Of a DNA stretch of 64,000 nt, positions 20,801 through 31,719 are shown in pieces; position 1 is the stretch's first letter, and each line of letters opens with the position of its first letter. The notes below the pieces were generated by a model. The model was not told where the DNA came from. It made no database searches and worked only from the letters and a program-made list of their open reading frames with translations. The stretch comes from Hyalella azteca (Eukaryota; Arthropoda; Malacostraca; Amphipoda; Hyalellidae): NCBI RefSeq assembly GCF_000764305.2, contig NW_025944352.1, positions 23,897 to 87,896 on the forward strand. Direction: 5' to 3'. Position numbers and translations under genes: made by a program.

Positions 20801-23027
20801 ATTACTAATGCGCGAAGGTCAATCAAATGTTTGAAGGCGTAATAATTCGTCAGATTTTCAAGCAACAGAATCAAGCAAATTAGGGTCTGTTCGAGGTACA
20901 CAACTAATTGGAGAGATATTTTTTCGAAAGTTGTCAATAATATCTGAGCAGCCGCTTATATAAACCCTAGCATGTATTGTGATATAAGTATTAAGGTACT
21001 CGCAATATATATTAGAATATTCTCGCCTCGTTTATCTTAATTAATTGGCAATAGTTAACGTTACTATAACTATACTATATAAAAACTATAAAGAGAATCA
21101 CTTGATAATGAAGCTCACGTTGATATTGTGATCTTGGAATTGAATCGAATAAAATAATAAGATGTGTCACCAATTTCTAATGCAACAGTAACTGTTTACC
21201 ATAACTTTTTTAACATGTATCGACTCACAATCTGCTTTCTTGTATGGAATTTTGACATCACCGTTCGTTTTCGGCCACTGCGCCGCGGAGTAGAGCATGT
21301 CGCCGACCAGCACAGATCCGTCCGCTCGGGTGGGCACGTTCTGGTGGGATCAGACATTTAACTTACTGGTTTGTACTGAAGCGATATTAGCAGACCATTA
21401 AAACATCTACACAAATAAGAACAATTAAAAACTAGGGGCATTTTATTGCAAAGAATTTATGTACGGCTGGATTGGCGATAGAAAAATCAATGAATATTTG
21501 GATAAATTTGTCATGCACGAAATTAATCAAAACTCTTTATATACGCAGGCTTAACAGTTTGTTGCAATTTATTGCACTGTAAATAAATATTACATGTGTT
21601 TCACGCTTTTAATTTGCCACCAAATACTGAAAATGATTTCATAAAAATTTGATTTTTACCTCGCAACTGAAAGATTGGGAAAGATGTTTTTAGTCTAAAA
21701 AAATCCATTTTGTATTCTGTCTCGAGGATAAATAGCATTTATTGAAAGATAGTGACTTGAATCAGAAGACATCGTCTTGAAAACAAACATTTATGTTACA
21801 CGTTCTCACTATTATTTCTCAACCTGCACGTAACAGATATAAGAAAAAAATTGACACTAAGTTAATCAAATACATAAATATCCGTAAATATAGACTCCAT
21901 CAGAGTCTCTAGTCTCTATCTAGATCAAATATCCATAAATATAGACTTTAAATCTTCCTTAAAAGTTATTTCTATAAACTTCATGATTGCCCGGGTACCA
22001 TTCATTTCAAAACCTCAATCAAACATAACATTGTATTCGTACGGCTGTGTAGGTGAACGCCTAAAATAGAAAAATTGTGTATCTTAGAAGCAGGTCTTTT
22101 CTAGCTGTTAGAAGAACAATTTTAAAAATGGCTTCCTTAACTGAAAAACAAAAATGTATTTCCGGAAGATTAGAATAAATAAACTGTACCATTGGCGCGG
22201 AGATGGTCTCCACAACGGCGTAACATAAGCACAGCGCCAGGAGCGACTGATGGGCTTTCCCTCTTGCCATTTTGAACGCCATCCGAGTATCTGTAATGAA
22301 TGAAAACATGTCAAAAGTTGTTATACTCGTATTTCTTTTGTAACATCTACAATGGAAGCCTGTATAGTGGACAAGCAACAAGTGAAGTAGAAAAAAAATT
22401 TCTTTGATTTACTGTTAAAGCGTGCCAAGCTGTGCTAAGAATTGATTTAAAATTAGGCAAAATATTTTTAATTAATAATTTTTTTTCAGACCCGATCTGT
22501 CATCAGTTCGAAAAATCAAGCATATGAGTAATCAATCGAACGAACAAATTTTAAGAATAATTTCCAATTAATTAATCGTCCAATCGGTTACGTCAGTTAT
22601 GCTCTAAAATTTTCATTTTGTCATTTTCTCAGCTTTCAAATTATTAAGTAAAACTAAAACACGTTCGCATTCAAACCTAAAAGACTCACTCTCGTACAAG
22701 TTTCTCTAAACTGTAAAAGCCACATGAAATGATCATCGAACGTTTCCGATATTCATACTAGAATTTCATTATAATTTGCTGCCAATATTTTTATTTAGCC
22801 ACTTATATGAAATTATTTTAATTTATTTATTCACACGATTGGATTGAAAATATGTGTATATTGAAGTATACGATTGAACTGAAATTACGAGTTTATTGTA
22901 TCACAAGATTGAATTGAAAATAGGAGTTTATTGATTCACACAATATGCAGTCTGACTGCGCAGAAAAATGAACAAACGAAGTAGGATCTTACAACTCACC
23001 TTTTCTGGCAGATAGAAGTATTGTTCT
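14658..23027 (-). CDS. Astacin-EGF-CUB secreted metalloprotease gene, 10 coding exons, two internal 1-nt frameshifts
   Basis: Coding exons in order: 22282-22190, 21340-21229, 20715-20529, 19822-19755, 18799-18674, 18181-18055, 17108-16974, 16310-16236, 15331-15193, 14805-14658, preceded by a 5' UTR exon 23027-23000. Every junction is GT/AG and every phase matches. The exons sum to 1210 nt, and adding one base at each of two frameshifts gives 404 codons with the stop. Order of parts: signal peptide, short propeptide with GDM, catalytic domain with the zinc site HELGHSMGLQHE and Met-turn SIMQY, an EGF-like module, and a C-terminal CUB module. Astacins are zinc endopeptidases that are secreted, or membrane-bound in some subfamilies; this layout is that of a secreted digestive, hatching or developmental protease. 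The frameshifts, at about 20618 in exon 3 and about 18764 in exon 5, are either assembly errors or real lesions. A sequencing adapter scar lies in the intron at 15791-15828, so intron length there is unreliable. Confidence 0.87.
15193..15331 (-). CDS. Astacin-like gene, coding exon 9: middle of CUB
   Basis: Phase 1 to phase 2, acceptor GTTTTCCAG. It encodes APKCQRAVVTFQDFQLDDEC and then YYNSLEIRTD. The pattern V-x-F-x-dF-x-L..C..(Y/D)-x-LEIR is the central CUB signature. The donor is AAAA|GTACGG. Confidence 0.82.
15791..15828. other. Nextera mate-pair junction adapter (sequencing artefact)
   Basis: CTGTCTCTTATACACATCT followed directly by its reverse complement AGATGTGTATAAGAGACAG: two Tn5 mosaic ends back to back. 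This is the known junction adapter of Nextera mate-pair libraries and is not biological. Read through on the minus strand it gives the well-known adapter peptide SYTHLDVYKRQ. The flanks may not be adjacent in the genome. Confidence 0.97.
16236..16310 (-). CDS. Astacin-like gene, coding exon 8: linker and start of CUB
   Basis: This 75-nt exon is phase 1 at both ends. It encodes a Ser/Pro-rich linker and then VTSPGYPKFIRLG, the CUB start motif SP-x-YP. The acceptor CACATAG is weakly pyrimidine-rich and the donor is GGAG|GTACGT. As a symmetric exon it could be skipped without a frame change, so alternative splicing is possible. Confidence 0.65.
16974..17108 (-). CDS. Astacin-like gene, coding exon 7: EGF-like module
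   Basis: Phase 1 to phase 1. It encodes DDWLAKCKLSSEPCKNGGY and then KKDCSCACPLGTAGAKCENF. The spacing C..C-x-NGG..C-x-C-x-C..G..G..CE is that of the compact EGF-like module which follows the protease domain in many astacins and links it to CUB domains. Confidence 0.85.
17757..17783. repeat. Perfect hairpin followed by a T run
   Basis: CAACGGCAACA and TGTTGCCGTTG form an 11-bp stem with a 5-nt loop inside an astacin-like gene intron. It resembles a bacterial terminator, but the context is eukaryotic. Confidence 0.5.
18055..18181 (-). CDS. Astacin-like gene, coding exon 6: C-terminal catalytic subdomain
   Basis: The phase-0 acceptor AAATTAG leads into LFSGSKGPERVMLARDARF and then a stretch ending in ISFMNTMYGC. 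The N-x-M-Y-x-C end is the conserved end of the astacin domain, whose last Cys pairs with the early Cys in exon 3. The donor is ATAG|GTGAGG, phase 1. Confidence 0.82.
18674..18799 (-). CDS. Astacin-like gene, coding exon 5: Met-turn exon, frameshifted
   Basis: The acceptor GTTTTCAG gives DDNFIVVTANI in one frame, and DSVEQNFDKYD followed by PYDYYSIMQY in the next, so one base is missing near 18764. NF-x-KY and PYDYxSIM are family hallmarks. SIMQY is the Met-turn with the zinc-ligand Tyr kept, while the usual His before it is Gln. The exon ends in phase 0 at AAC|GTAAGA. Both halves keep conserved residues, so the lesion is recent or technical. Confidence 0.82.
19045..19640 (+). repeat. Dispersed repeat family A, copy 2
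   Basis: GTGGGCCACATATTAAACTCC, AGACTACGCTGGAACACCGT, CTGGCCTAACCTATTCACGC and CTCAAGCGTTGG follow the same order as copy 1. It is inserted in the intron between the Met-turn and zinc-site exons of the astacin-like gene. Confidence 0.72.
19755..19822 (-). CDS. Astacin-like gene, coding exon 4: zinc-binding active site
   Basis: This small exon encodes LRGIIHELGHSMGLQHEQ followed by CRSDR. It contains the full astacin signature HExxHxxGxxH with the general-base Glu and three zinc His, plus the following Glu typical of the family. It ends in phase 2 at GACAG|GTTAGT and completes an Arg codon with the first base of the next exon. The acceptor at 19823 is less certain, because a second AG lies five bases further in. 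Confidence 0.85.
20529..20715 (-). CDS. Astacin-like gene, coding exon 3: N-terminal catalytic subdomain, frameshifted
   Basis: The exon starts in phase 1 after TTTAACAG. The first frame encodes RINVTLVKLGISAWESTTC, the astacin helix and its first Cys. It would hit a stop two codons later. The matching continuation, LEFPELSAADTT through IETGCYSGVG, is in the next frame, so one base is missing near 20618. GCYSGVG corresponds to the family GC-x-S-x-V-G motif. The exon then ends in phase 0 at TTG|GTGATG, as needed for the next exon. The Cys that usually lies about 20 residues beyond GC-x-S, just before the HE motif, is not seen. Confidence 0.78.
21229..21340 (-). CDS. Astacin-like gene, coding exon 2: propeptide and start of mature enzyme
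   Basis: The acceptor is CCACCAG|AACGTG, and the exon ends in phase 1 at GATT|GTGAGT. It encodes a short propeptide with LVGDM, resembling the GDM stretch that precedes the mature domain in many astacins, then QWPKTNGDVKIPY, equivalent to the family's W-P-x-G-x-I-P-Y start of the catalytic domain. The propeptide is short, about 15-20 residues before the mature start. Confidence 0.8.
22190..22282 (-). CDS. Astacin-like gene, coding exon 1: signal peptide
   Basis: The ATG is at 22282. It encodes 31 residues: a basic start (MAFKMARGK), a hydrophobic core (LLALCLCYAVV) and a likely cleavage region near TISA. It ends in phase 0 at ATG|GTACAG. The phase matches the next exon, which begins at an AAC codon. 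This start was chosen because it gives a proper secretory leader and lies eight bases inside an acceptor-bounded exon. Confidence 0.8.
23000..23027 (-). other. 5' UTR exon of the astacin-like gene
   Basis: This is a non-coding leader exon of about 28 nt, from the inferred start to the GTGAGT donor. The next exon begins at 22290, eight bases before the ATG. Confidence 0.55.
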
Positions 23028-23060
23028 GAGGGCTAGCTCGTTGCCTGCTCTTCATATATA
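23027..23060 (-). promoter_or_regulatory. Core promoter of the astacin-like gene: TATA box and TCAG initiator
   Basis: On the minus strand TATATATG lies at 23060-23053, and CTCAGAAC follows with its A at 23027, about 33 nt downstream, which is the usual TATA-to-start spacing. A short leader then runs to a strong donor, AAAAG|GTGAGT, at 23000/22999, and the acceptor TTACAG lies just before 22290 in front of the signal-peptide exon. The fit of TATA, initiator, donor and the next acceptor argues for a real promoter. No transcript evidence was available. Confidence 0.7.
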
Positions 23061-23064
23061 CGAT

Positions 23065-25800
23065 ATTGGAAGGTGGGAAGAGTTATGGAAGGGGACTGGA
23101 GGGGGGACAAGAGAAGAGGATGTGGGAAAGTAATGTGAGGGGAAATATGAGATGAGTCACGATGATGGGGAAAAGCGAATTAATAAAGAAAAAATAAATA
23201 GTGAAGAAAAATGAACGGTGAACCTGTAGGTGCGGAGGAATTAGGGAGACTATTACCATCAATGGAGTGATTGCTGGATTAATACAAAATTGTAGTGGAT
23301 TAAAAATATAAGTGGATTATCATAGGAGCCGTTATATGAATTTTTTACTTTATTTGTATCAATTCCACAAATTTATCAATTTATGGATTACAATTATTAT
23401 TAATTACTATCAATATTATTATTGTTATTAAGGCCCTGATTGAGACCCGAGAGGCTTCGAACAGGCTGGGCTCTTCCCTATGCGTTTCTTCACTAATTAG
23501 GATAGACTTTACTCCACTCGCAAATGAGATGGCGATATGGATTTTTCCATACTTACCCAGCTATTTATTTATAAGCGTCGACCAGTAATAAAAAATATGT
23601 AAACTTTGTATTAAAAGAGTTTTATTGAGAGGAAATTTCATAAACTTTGAATATTATTGTTCATCATGTCTGCGACTTTTACACTTTTTTCGAGATATAA
23701 ACGGGTTGTAATTTTTATTGTCAATTGAATGGTATATTCGGCATTCCTTGATCAGCTTCCTTGTTATAGATATTTTCTACCAAAAAATATTTATGATCGA
23801 GTCTGCTGATACGCGGAGGGAAAATCTCGCATACTAGCTGCTCAAATGGAGACGTTGTGCAATGTTTGAGGGGAAAGAGACGTCGTAATTTACTCAAATG
23901 TCAGTTCACAACGGGTGGCATGGTAAAGGAGAAGTCAATGAGGGGCGAAGAATAATACGTGGCCAGTGGTCGGCCTATCCAATTAGTTATAGCCGACCGT
24001 TGGCCATTCCTTGGCCACCTGAAAGCGACCAGTTTCCGCGAAGAAGGGTCTGGCTAGGATATCATATTATAAAGAGTACAAGCTCGAGGGTAGCGACTGG
24101 CCGAGATTTGGGCAGATCAAGGATTTTACACGATGGTCGCGAAAACCTCCCTCTCAGACTTCGCTGCATTTTGACTACAAGCCTTAATGTTATATAATAT
24201 TAATAATATAACCATTGGTTTCATATGGGTGACGAAGGGTATTGCTTACGAAATAAATTCCTCAAAATTCCGCTCATTTTATGAAACAATCAAAATCTTC
24301 CGCTAATTTACCGTATATAATCAAATTTCAACAAATTTCAAACAGATTTCTATATAGGTGGGCCTTCCGTACTTTTCGGTCATGAGATTATAATTTGAGA
24401 TGACTTCAATACAATCAATTACATGTACGGTGAACAAAAATTCTTAAATAAATTTAATAAAAATCAAAATATAGCGTCTAAAAAATTTCTATTCTATTTC
24501 AGGCGTAAAATAATGTTTTGAACCTTATTGGGAAAAATATTTTTCATTCATAATCAATATAGAAAACGAGAATAATTTTATCCTCAATTTTCGATGCATC
24601 GCATCCCATATTACTCTGAAAATATCACTCTCAAATTTATTCAAGAGGATGCAGCTAAATCTAGCTGCACGTATAGCCGTGAGTTTAATCATCACACAAT
24701 CAAAATAGAAGATCTTGATGGGTTCTAAGTCTTCATCTGGACTGTATTTACGGGAGTGAGGTGGTGATATGGAATTGTAGGAGTGAGCGAAGTGTTAATA
24801 AATATCCAAAATACTTTATTAAAACCGAATATTTACATTTTATTGATAGATTTTTTTGCCCAGTCACAACGGCACTTTATTCAATATTTTATTTGTTGAC
24901 TTTTCCGTGATGTTTATCGTTCGCTTACATTTGTCAATTGAAAATTTTAGTTCAACCCCGTAAGCCAGTTATAACTGGCAAAAACAATTTAAACAATTTT
25001 GAAGCCAGAAATGAATTTCAGGCATTACTTTAAAAAATATATATTTTACGGCTTATTATAGCATTGTACATGAATCCTTTTTTCATGCTAGAATTTCTCT
25101 GCTGTTCCTCTTCATCGAAGATATTAAAACAAAATAGAAGAATAACTCTGTACCACTCAGATGTTCGTCCTCCTCTCAGCATTGAACACTATTTTACAAG
25201 GGTATATTTTAGATCAAAGCCATTTTTTCACAATCAACACAAGTAGGGCCATCTGTTTGAGAGCTGCTCGGGAGGCCCGACTCGACACCACTTGTGTCAA
25301 GTTGACTACAAATAACAAGGTTTTCTTACCATGGAAATGGCTTTGAACGCAGTTGGAAACCATTGTTCACTTATCCACTTTCGTTAGATGCAAAGTCGTC
25401 ACAAGCCACAATTTTTCACTACACCGTGCGCCTGGTGGATGCATGTCATGTGAATTGCAACTGTGAGCGCGGTTCTATCAGCCAGAAGTTTGAACTAAGC
25501 GATTACTTATTTTCTTGTATATAGTCTTCGGTAGATGATTCTCCACTATTATAATTATTTGAAAGAAATGATTAAAGTGAAAGTAATGATCACAGTAATT
25601 ATATTTTGCAAGCTTATATGATAATTTCGTTTTAGATCCCCATCAAAAAAATTCGTGAATCCATAATATTTCCATGGCAATAATGATATCACGGAAAAAA
25701 CTATATCATTCATCTTTAGTTTTTACGTACATTTCGTCCAGAAATTGTTTCAACACAAAATGAGCGGTTGACGTACGGTATATATTTGCTACATCCATTA
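23065..25800. other. Upstream region of the astacin-like gene
   Basis: A G-rich stretch (GGAGGGGGGACAAGAGAAGA, about 23098) lies just upstream of the TATA box. 23890-24180 is less AT-rich, with an open 99-codon frame of unlikely composition. Otherwise nothing is supported. Confidence 0.35.
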
Positions 25801-25802
25801 AT

Positions 25803-25990
25803 CTTGAGCGCCGTCAGCATCGGAACTTTAATAAAGCTAGAGGTTCTCTGAACATAAATCATCCCGAACAAACGCTATGAGTTTGGGCTACAAAAAAAAT
25901 ATTTACTCCAAACACACTCGGAATTGTGATCCATTATTTGTCTCGAGAGGCCCTGTATTTATGTTGACATTGACCTCTTTGTTGAAATAG
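25803..25990 (+). repeat. Dispersed repeat with CATCCCGAACAAACGCTATG
   Basis: ACATAAATCATCCCGAACAA, TTTACTCCAAACACACTCG and TTTGTCTCGAGAGGC recur in tandem at 31000-31080 and 31085-31250. Confidence 0.75.
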
Positions 25991-28900
25991 CAATATGACT
26001 CATTCGAAATTCATATAGCTATCATGTTTCTCGTTTCATTTTATTCGTTTTAACGTACTGCTGGTGCAAATGAATTTTCTTATTCTAATTTTTTTTAACT
26101 AAAAAAAGTTTCGAGATCCATTTATTCAATTTAGCTTTTTACATCACAAGTGTCAGGAAGATGAGAAAGAAACAAGATTATCATGAATTTTAGAACCTGT
26201 ACGCAAAATTTAGAGTACCAGCAAAACTAAACCTCTTGTAACTTGGCTGACTTATAATTTTTACAGAAATAAATTCTTCGTTAGTGAACTGCAAGATCGT
26301 ACAATCTGTATATCAAAATTATTCAATCTGTTGCGGCTAATAATGCTTAACGCTTTTTAATTTGACGACAGTATGTAACACATTAAATTTCTTAATCAAT
26401 AAGATCAATGACAGTGAAGCAAAGTTGATCTTATTTGGCTACCGCAAGCCGATTAACTTTCGTTCTAAAAATAGTTTTTAATAACAGGTAACAATTATCG
26501 GATCCTATTTGAGCACATTATTACGTTGAGCCACAGGCTTTCTCGGAATATAAAGAATTTTACTTTTTAAAAAATTACTAGAGCAAAGATGAGAAAACCT
26601 GATGATCGGCAAATATTCTTAAAAGTTTTTATTCGACTTTATATAATTGGAATTTTGGCCTATTTATTGTTGCGAATAAATATCTTGCGAAAAATATATT
26701 TATTCTTGCGAAAAAAAAATAGCATGGAAAATATTATGGACACCTAACATTAATATGGGACTTTCCAAAATTTCATAATAAATCACTTTATTAATGATAA
26801 TAGTAATAAAGTAATAATGAAAGCAGCCTTACCATTTATAACTTAATTTCAACATTATCTACTCAACTCAGTCGAATCCGTAATGAAGTGCAATATTTCA
26901 TAAAATATGAAAAATAGTTTGAATTTAAATGATTTTAAAGATCTAGCAGAATAGAATCGAAGTTCTCATATTCTGATCTGGTCATTTCTATGCAAATAAT
27001 CTGCCTATTATTCAATTCAGGCAATCATTAAAGGGTAAACTTTATTTTTATTTATTTTTACCCTCAGCAGGAAATGTTAAACCTTAGCTTTATCGAGGTT
27101 TATTCGACAACGAGTAAATTTTTAAGTTTTATTGTTCTATTGGTAATGGTTATAAAACAACTGTAGCTCAGTAAAAATTTCTTCAGCTTTTATTTAATGA
27201 GATTAACGGATCAAATTTGCAGTCAACTTTGTTTCTTGCTACCAGTTGAACGGTGTGGACAAGGTTTGGTCTTGGTTCCGTCTTCAATATAAAGAAATAG
27301 AGGCAGCTGCAGCGTAGTCTGCGTATACGTGAATCGCACGTAAGATAGGCACCGTCGACCCGGGTTGTTCTGAAGTAGATAAAAAAATACTCTTTAATTG
27401 CTGCTGACAAAGAAATATCATTAACTAACTTGCGAAATAATCGAGATATAATTTGAAATAATAATTCAATAGTCAATGAGAACATAATTACCTTAAATGA
27501 TAAATCCACTTAAGAGGCTGTAGCCAAGTAATGAGCCGATTTAAGTTAGTAAGAAGGATTAGCCCAGTGACAGTAAAGTTAATGCATGCGGTTAAATAGA
27601 ATTAATATTGGTTGCTGCGAAGCAAGTTAAGATTTTAATTTGAACAAACTGGGCCAATCAAGTGTATAAGAGAATGGCATGCAAATGAATGAGGTTGATG
27701 ATTAAGAGGAAATTTAAGGCAGGACTCGCTGGCAAAAACCGGCGGCTGTCAAGGCTCGTCTCTTTCCTAGATTAAAGGTACAGAGCGAAGTAAACTCTTT
27801 CTTCACTTTAAGAAAGATGGAAACTTTAAATATAAATTCTAACATTTGAATTTTCGAAATTTTTATCAATTAAATTTCTAATAGTTCTTATACCAACAAG
27901 CTTAATTAAATTATTCTTATTGTTCATTCTTCTACAGCTAGATTTGAAATTCCTCCTTTTTGTTTTAAGAAGCGTACCGGAAGAATATTCTTAAAGAAAA
28001 TATGTCGTATTTTAGGTACTTTTAGTGCACTCATTTTAATTCTATTGATCTCTTATTATCTCTAGTTAAAATATGTTGTACTTTGGGCACTTTAGGTGCT
28101 CTCATTTTAATTCAGTTGATCTATTCTCATTTTAGGTAGAATATGTTGAACTTTAGGTGTACTATTTTTAATTATGTTGATATATTCTTATCTCTAGGTA
28201 AAATATGTCGTGCTTTAGGCACTGTAAGTGTTCTCTTTTTTATTTTTTGATGTATTCGATACCTCTAGGTACGAATAGATCAGTGATTTTGCAAGATTTT
28301 GCAAGAAATGTCGCAAGATGCGACATTTTCCGTTGAACTTTTTTTGCAGGTTTCAATCTCGTTCTACATCGAATATTAACTTTTATTGCTTCACGAAAGT
28401 CATCATCAGCTTTCTTCTTCTTGAAGTGTTTATTTTATGACAGCAGCTCCTCCTGCAAAGACTCTTACGGTCATAATTAAGACTCCTAATGTAGAAGTCA
28501 TCCAGAAAATGAAAAAAAAACACATTTTTTGCTACATAATTAGACACAAAATGTTTTAACTTTCTTAGAAATCGGGAGAAGTACTTACTTTGGTATGTAT
28601 TATTTTCTGTTAGTTTTAAATAACAATGATGTCAGTGTTATACTTCCTACTATATATTCACTTGTATACATTGGTTTGTAAACGAAGGATACAATTGCAG
28701 AGATTGGATTTTATTATCAATTCAAGTGTATTATTGAACTCTTTTGTCCTTTTTTGCTGCATTGCAGAAATGAACGCCAACTCGTCCCCAGACAGCGTAA
28801 GGTGAACTTGAGTTAAAGAGTTTAGAGAAGACGGAAAAGTTCCACCGTGTCAATGCCCGTATGCCTGTGCTAAACGGCATAGATCAATGCTAAAATTTAT

Positions 28901-30345
28901 AACTGGAATCATTCATCATCGATAATTGATCAGCTAAACTATGACCATGAATTTACCTGTAATTTTTTCTTGTAATGAAAAACGTCTGAATATTCTACTA
29001 ACAATTGTTCACTGTTTCGTTACATCGCCACCTCAGTTCATGAAATCTCACAATTTCCTAGCAATAAAATGTGTTTTTTTTTTGCTGTAGGGTTGAGGGA
29101 ATGTTTTGTCATATAGCACAAAAGTCGAGGTTCTAATGAAATATCATATCGAGGGTTTCAATTATTATTTGCATATAAAATAATAAAATAATTTTTCAGA
29201 TAATTTATGTTTACAAAAATTATTAAACAATTTTCGCCACTTTATTGGTACCTGAGCCAAAAATTTTGAATACGTATTTAATTACATTTTTAGGTAGCAT
29301 ATATAAATTCGTTCACGTCATGACTGAACGTCATTTTATAATTAACATTCTATAGATTTTTTCGGTTACAGCACATAAATTCTCTTTCCAGAGGTAATGC
29401 AGGCGTCAGGCAGCAAGTGTTCGTCCCTTATATGACTCACGCGTGCACTCTGGAAAATTGCAGGAAAATTACTGAATTACAATGCAATTTTGCCCTTATG
29501 TGAATCATTCTGACACAGTTTGGCCCTCGTAAATACGTATCAGTGTTACGTCCCCTCGCTTATCGTGCTGTTGGTATAAAACTGTATCATTATTTAGTCA
29601 ATTAACTTTATTTTTCTCTGTGCGCTGTAAACATGCGAACTACATGTCAGCAAATCATCATTGATCAGAAGTATTCTCCATTGACCAGCTAATAAAACCC
29701 ACATAATGAAATGAACAATTGCAGCTTTCGTAGTAAAGCTAATGCGAGAAATTAGCTTGGATATCCATTCGAGAAATTCGAATGGATAGAACAATACTGT
29801 AACAATAAAGACTGGCAGTTTGAAGCTGAAAACTTCGAATGAAGTCCAAATAATCGTACATGTCTTTTGAGGACACACTTGTTCTCATCAAACCTCGTTA
29901 TTTACTTCCCTGTCAATTCATTGTTGAAAGAAATCGATCTATCATTTGGATGTCATTTGTACTACTACTGATTTATGATCAGGACTGTAGATCTGCGATT
30001 ACTTGTCCTCACAGTGCTGCATGGTCCAATTTTTTTGACCGGGTTTGTTTCGTATCGCTGGAATATTTTCACAATCAACATTGTAAGTGCAGTGTATTTG
30101 ATCTCAGCACATATCGCAATCGTGAGCAACACGTGTATTGAGGAGACTACAAACAAGAAAAAACCATGGCTTGGATACAGCGTTGTTTAGGATATATGTA
30201 CAGCTAGGCTTAACTAAAGGCTTAAGGCTACAATAATTCACGTCGAAAATGATTTATCAAACCAGTCCAACCAAAACGGCTCCAAAACTGGAACTCAAAA
30301 ATTTCAGTGATGAAAAAAATGCAAATAAAAGCAATTTTGCAACAC
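25990..30345. other. AT-rich intergenic DNA
   Basis: Besides the ~70-bp tandem repeat (27998-28270) I see only short open frames of random composition. A mini-exon-like piece, ATTGCAG|AAATGAACGCC..GACAGC|GTAAGG, is at about 28765-28795 on the plus strand, without partners. Confidence 0.35.
27998..28270 (+). repeat. ~65-70-bp tandem repeat, four copies
   Basis: AAAATATGTCGTATTTTAGG-like units start at about 27999, 28067, 28138 and 28199. Each continues with GTGxxCTCATTTTAATTxxxTTGAT and TATCTCTAGxTA. Confidence 0.75.
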
Positions 30346-30870
30346 TTCTCTTCAACTTCACTTCTTGTTGTTTGTTTGCCTGTCTGCTACAAATCTTATA
30401 ACCGATATTTAAACACTTCTACCTCTCAAATCGATCTAAAATTTTGCACACATGCTTTAAAGTTGTAGACAATGTATGAATCAATTGACAGATTAGATTA
30501 TTTTGAAAACTTAAATATATTATTTTTAATATCAAAAATTTTAAAAATAATTTTGTCGGCTAAACATAATATAATCGATATTTTCATAATCGATATTTAA
30601 CACATTTCTACCTATCCAATCGATCCGAAATTTTACACACTTGCGTAAAGTCGGAGACAATGCATGAATCAATTGACAAAATGAATAACTTTGAAAAAAC
30701 TATTTTTTTAATTTATAAATAAAATTTATAAATTTAATTTTTTATATGATAGTAATATTAGAAATTAATTGTACATTTTTAACATCGGAGACACTGCATT
30801 CTTTTGAAGTGTCGTCTTCAAAATATAATTTTTAAACGCATATTATTTTATAATTATTTCAATTTTAACT
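30345..30870 (-). repeat. Dispersed repeat family B, inverted copy
   Basis: This is the reverse complement of the 1015-1510 copy, with two CAAAATTT(T)AGATCGAT-type cores (about 30430-30450 and 30620-30645) and the AAGACGACACTTCAAAAGAAT block near 30810. A perfect 11-bp hairpin with a 3-nt loop follows at 30900-30924. Confidence 0.72.
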
Positions 30871-30999
30871 TCAGACAACAGTTTTTCCCTTTATTGAAAT
30901 TCACCTTAGCCTCGCTAAGGTGAATTGTCACCTTAAATAATGTAATATGTAAATAAAGCTTATCTTCTGCTTGAAGAAATTATATTTTAATCGTCTCTT

Positions 31000-31250
31000 A
31001 ACATAAATCATCCCGAACAAACGCTATGAATTTGGGCTGCAAAAAAGTTATTTACTCCAAACACACTCGAAATTGTGTCGTCTGTATTGAAACTTCAATG
31101 AAGCTATAGAGTTTCTCTTCGTATCAATCATCCCGAACTAACGCTATTTGTATAGGCTACAAAAAAGTTATTTATTCCAAACACACTTGAAATTGTGATT
31201 CATTATTTGTCTCGAGAGGCTCTTTATTTATCTCGACAATTGACTACATT
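31000..31250 (+). repeat. Two tandem copies of the CATCCCGAAC repeat
   Basis: The first copy lacks the TTTGTCTCGAGAGGC end, which the second keeps. Both match 25803-25990. Confidence 0.75.
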
Positions 31251-31719
31251 GTTGGTGTGTCACTATCATTCATGATAAATTCATTTATCTATTACATATT
31301 TCATATATTCGATTAACGATTATGATTGTTTCCTAAGGCCTAAACTATCAGCGCAAGAAAAACTCTCTATCTCTAATTTTTTCTAATACTCGGAATATTT
31401 GTCTCTGCCATTATGAGCAATATTCTTTTAAGCCAAGCTTTCGATGCTGACGACAGTGTTGAACCAGTCAAGTTGCCTATTTAAAATAATGACAGTAAAC
31501 CACCCGCACAGTTGGACGAATTTGGTTACCCCATGCTGATTATCCATCATTTCAACAATTATTTTTCGATCAACTAATATATCCATTACCTTATCCCCTT
31601 CGGGCACATTTAAATATTGTAGCAATGTTTTAAAAATTTGAATGGTGTTGAATTACAATGTGAAATCAATTCATTCAATATTTTTCATAATATCAAAACA
31701 ATTTGAACGAAATGCACCA

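Noticed and set aside
28758..28800. Mini-exon with perfect splice sites encoding MNANSSPDS
   Set aside because: Too short and isolated; no partner exon found.
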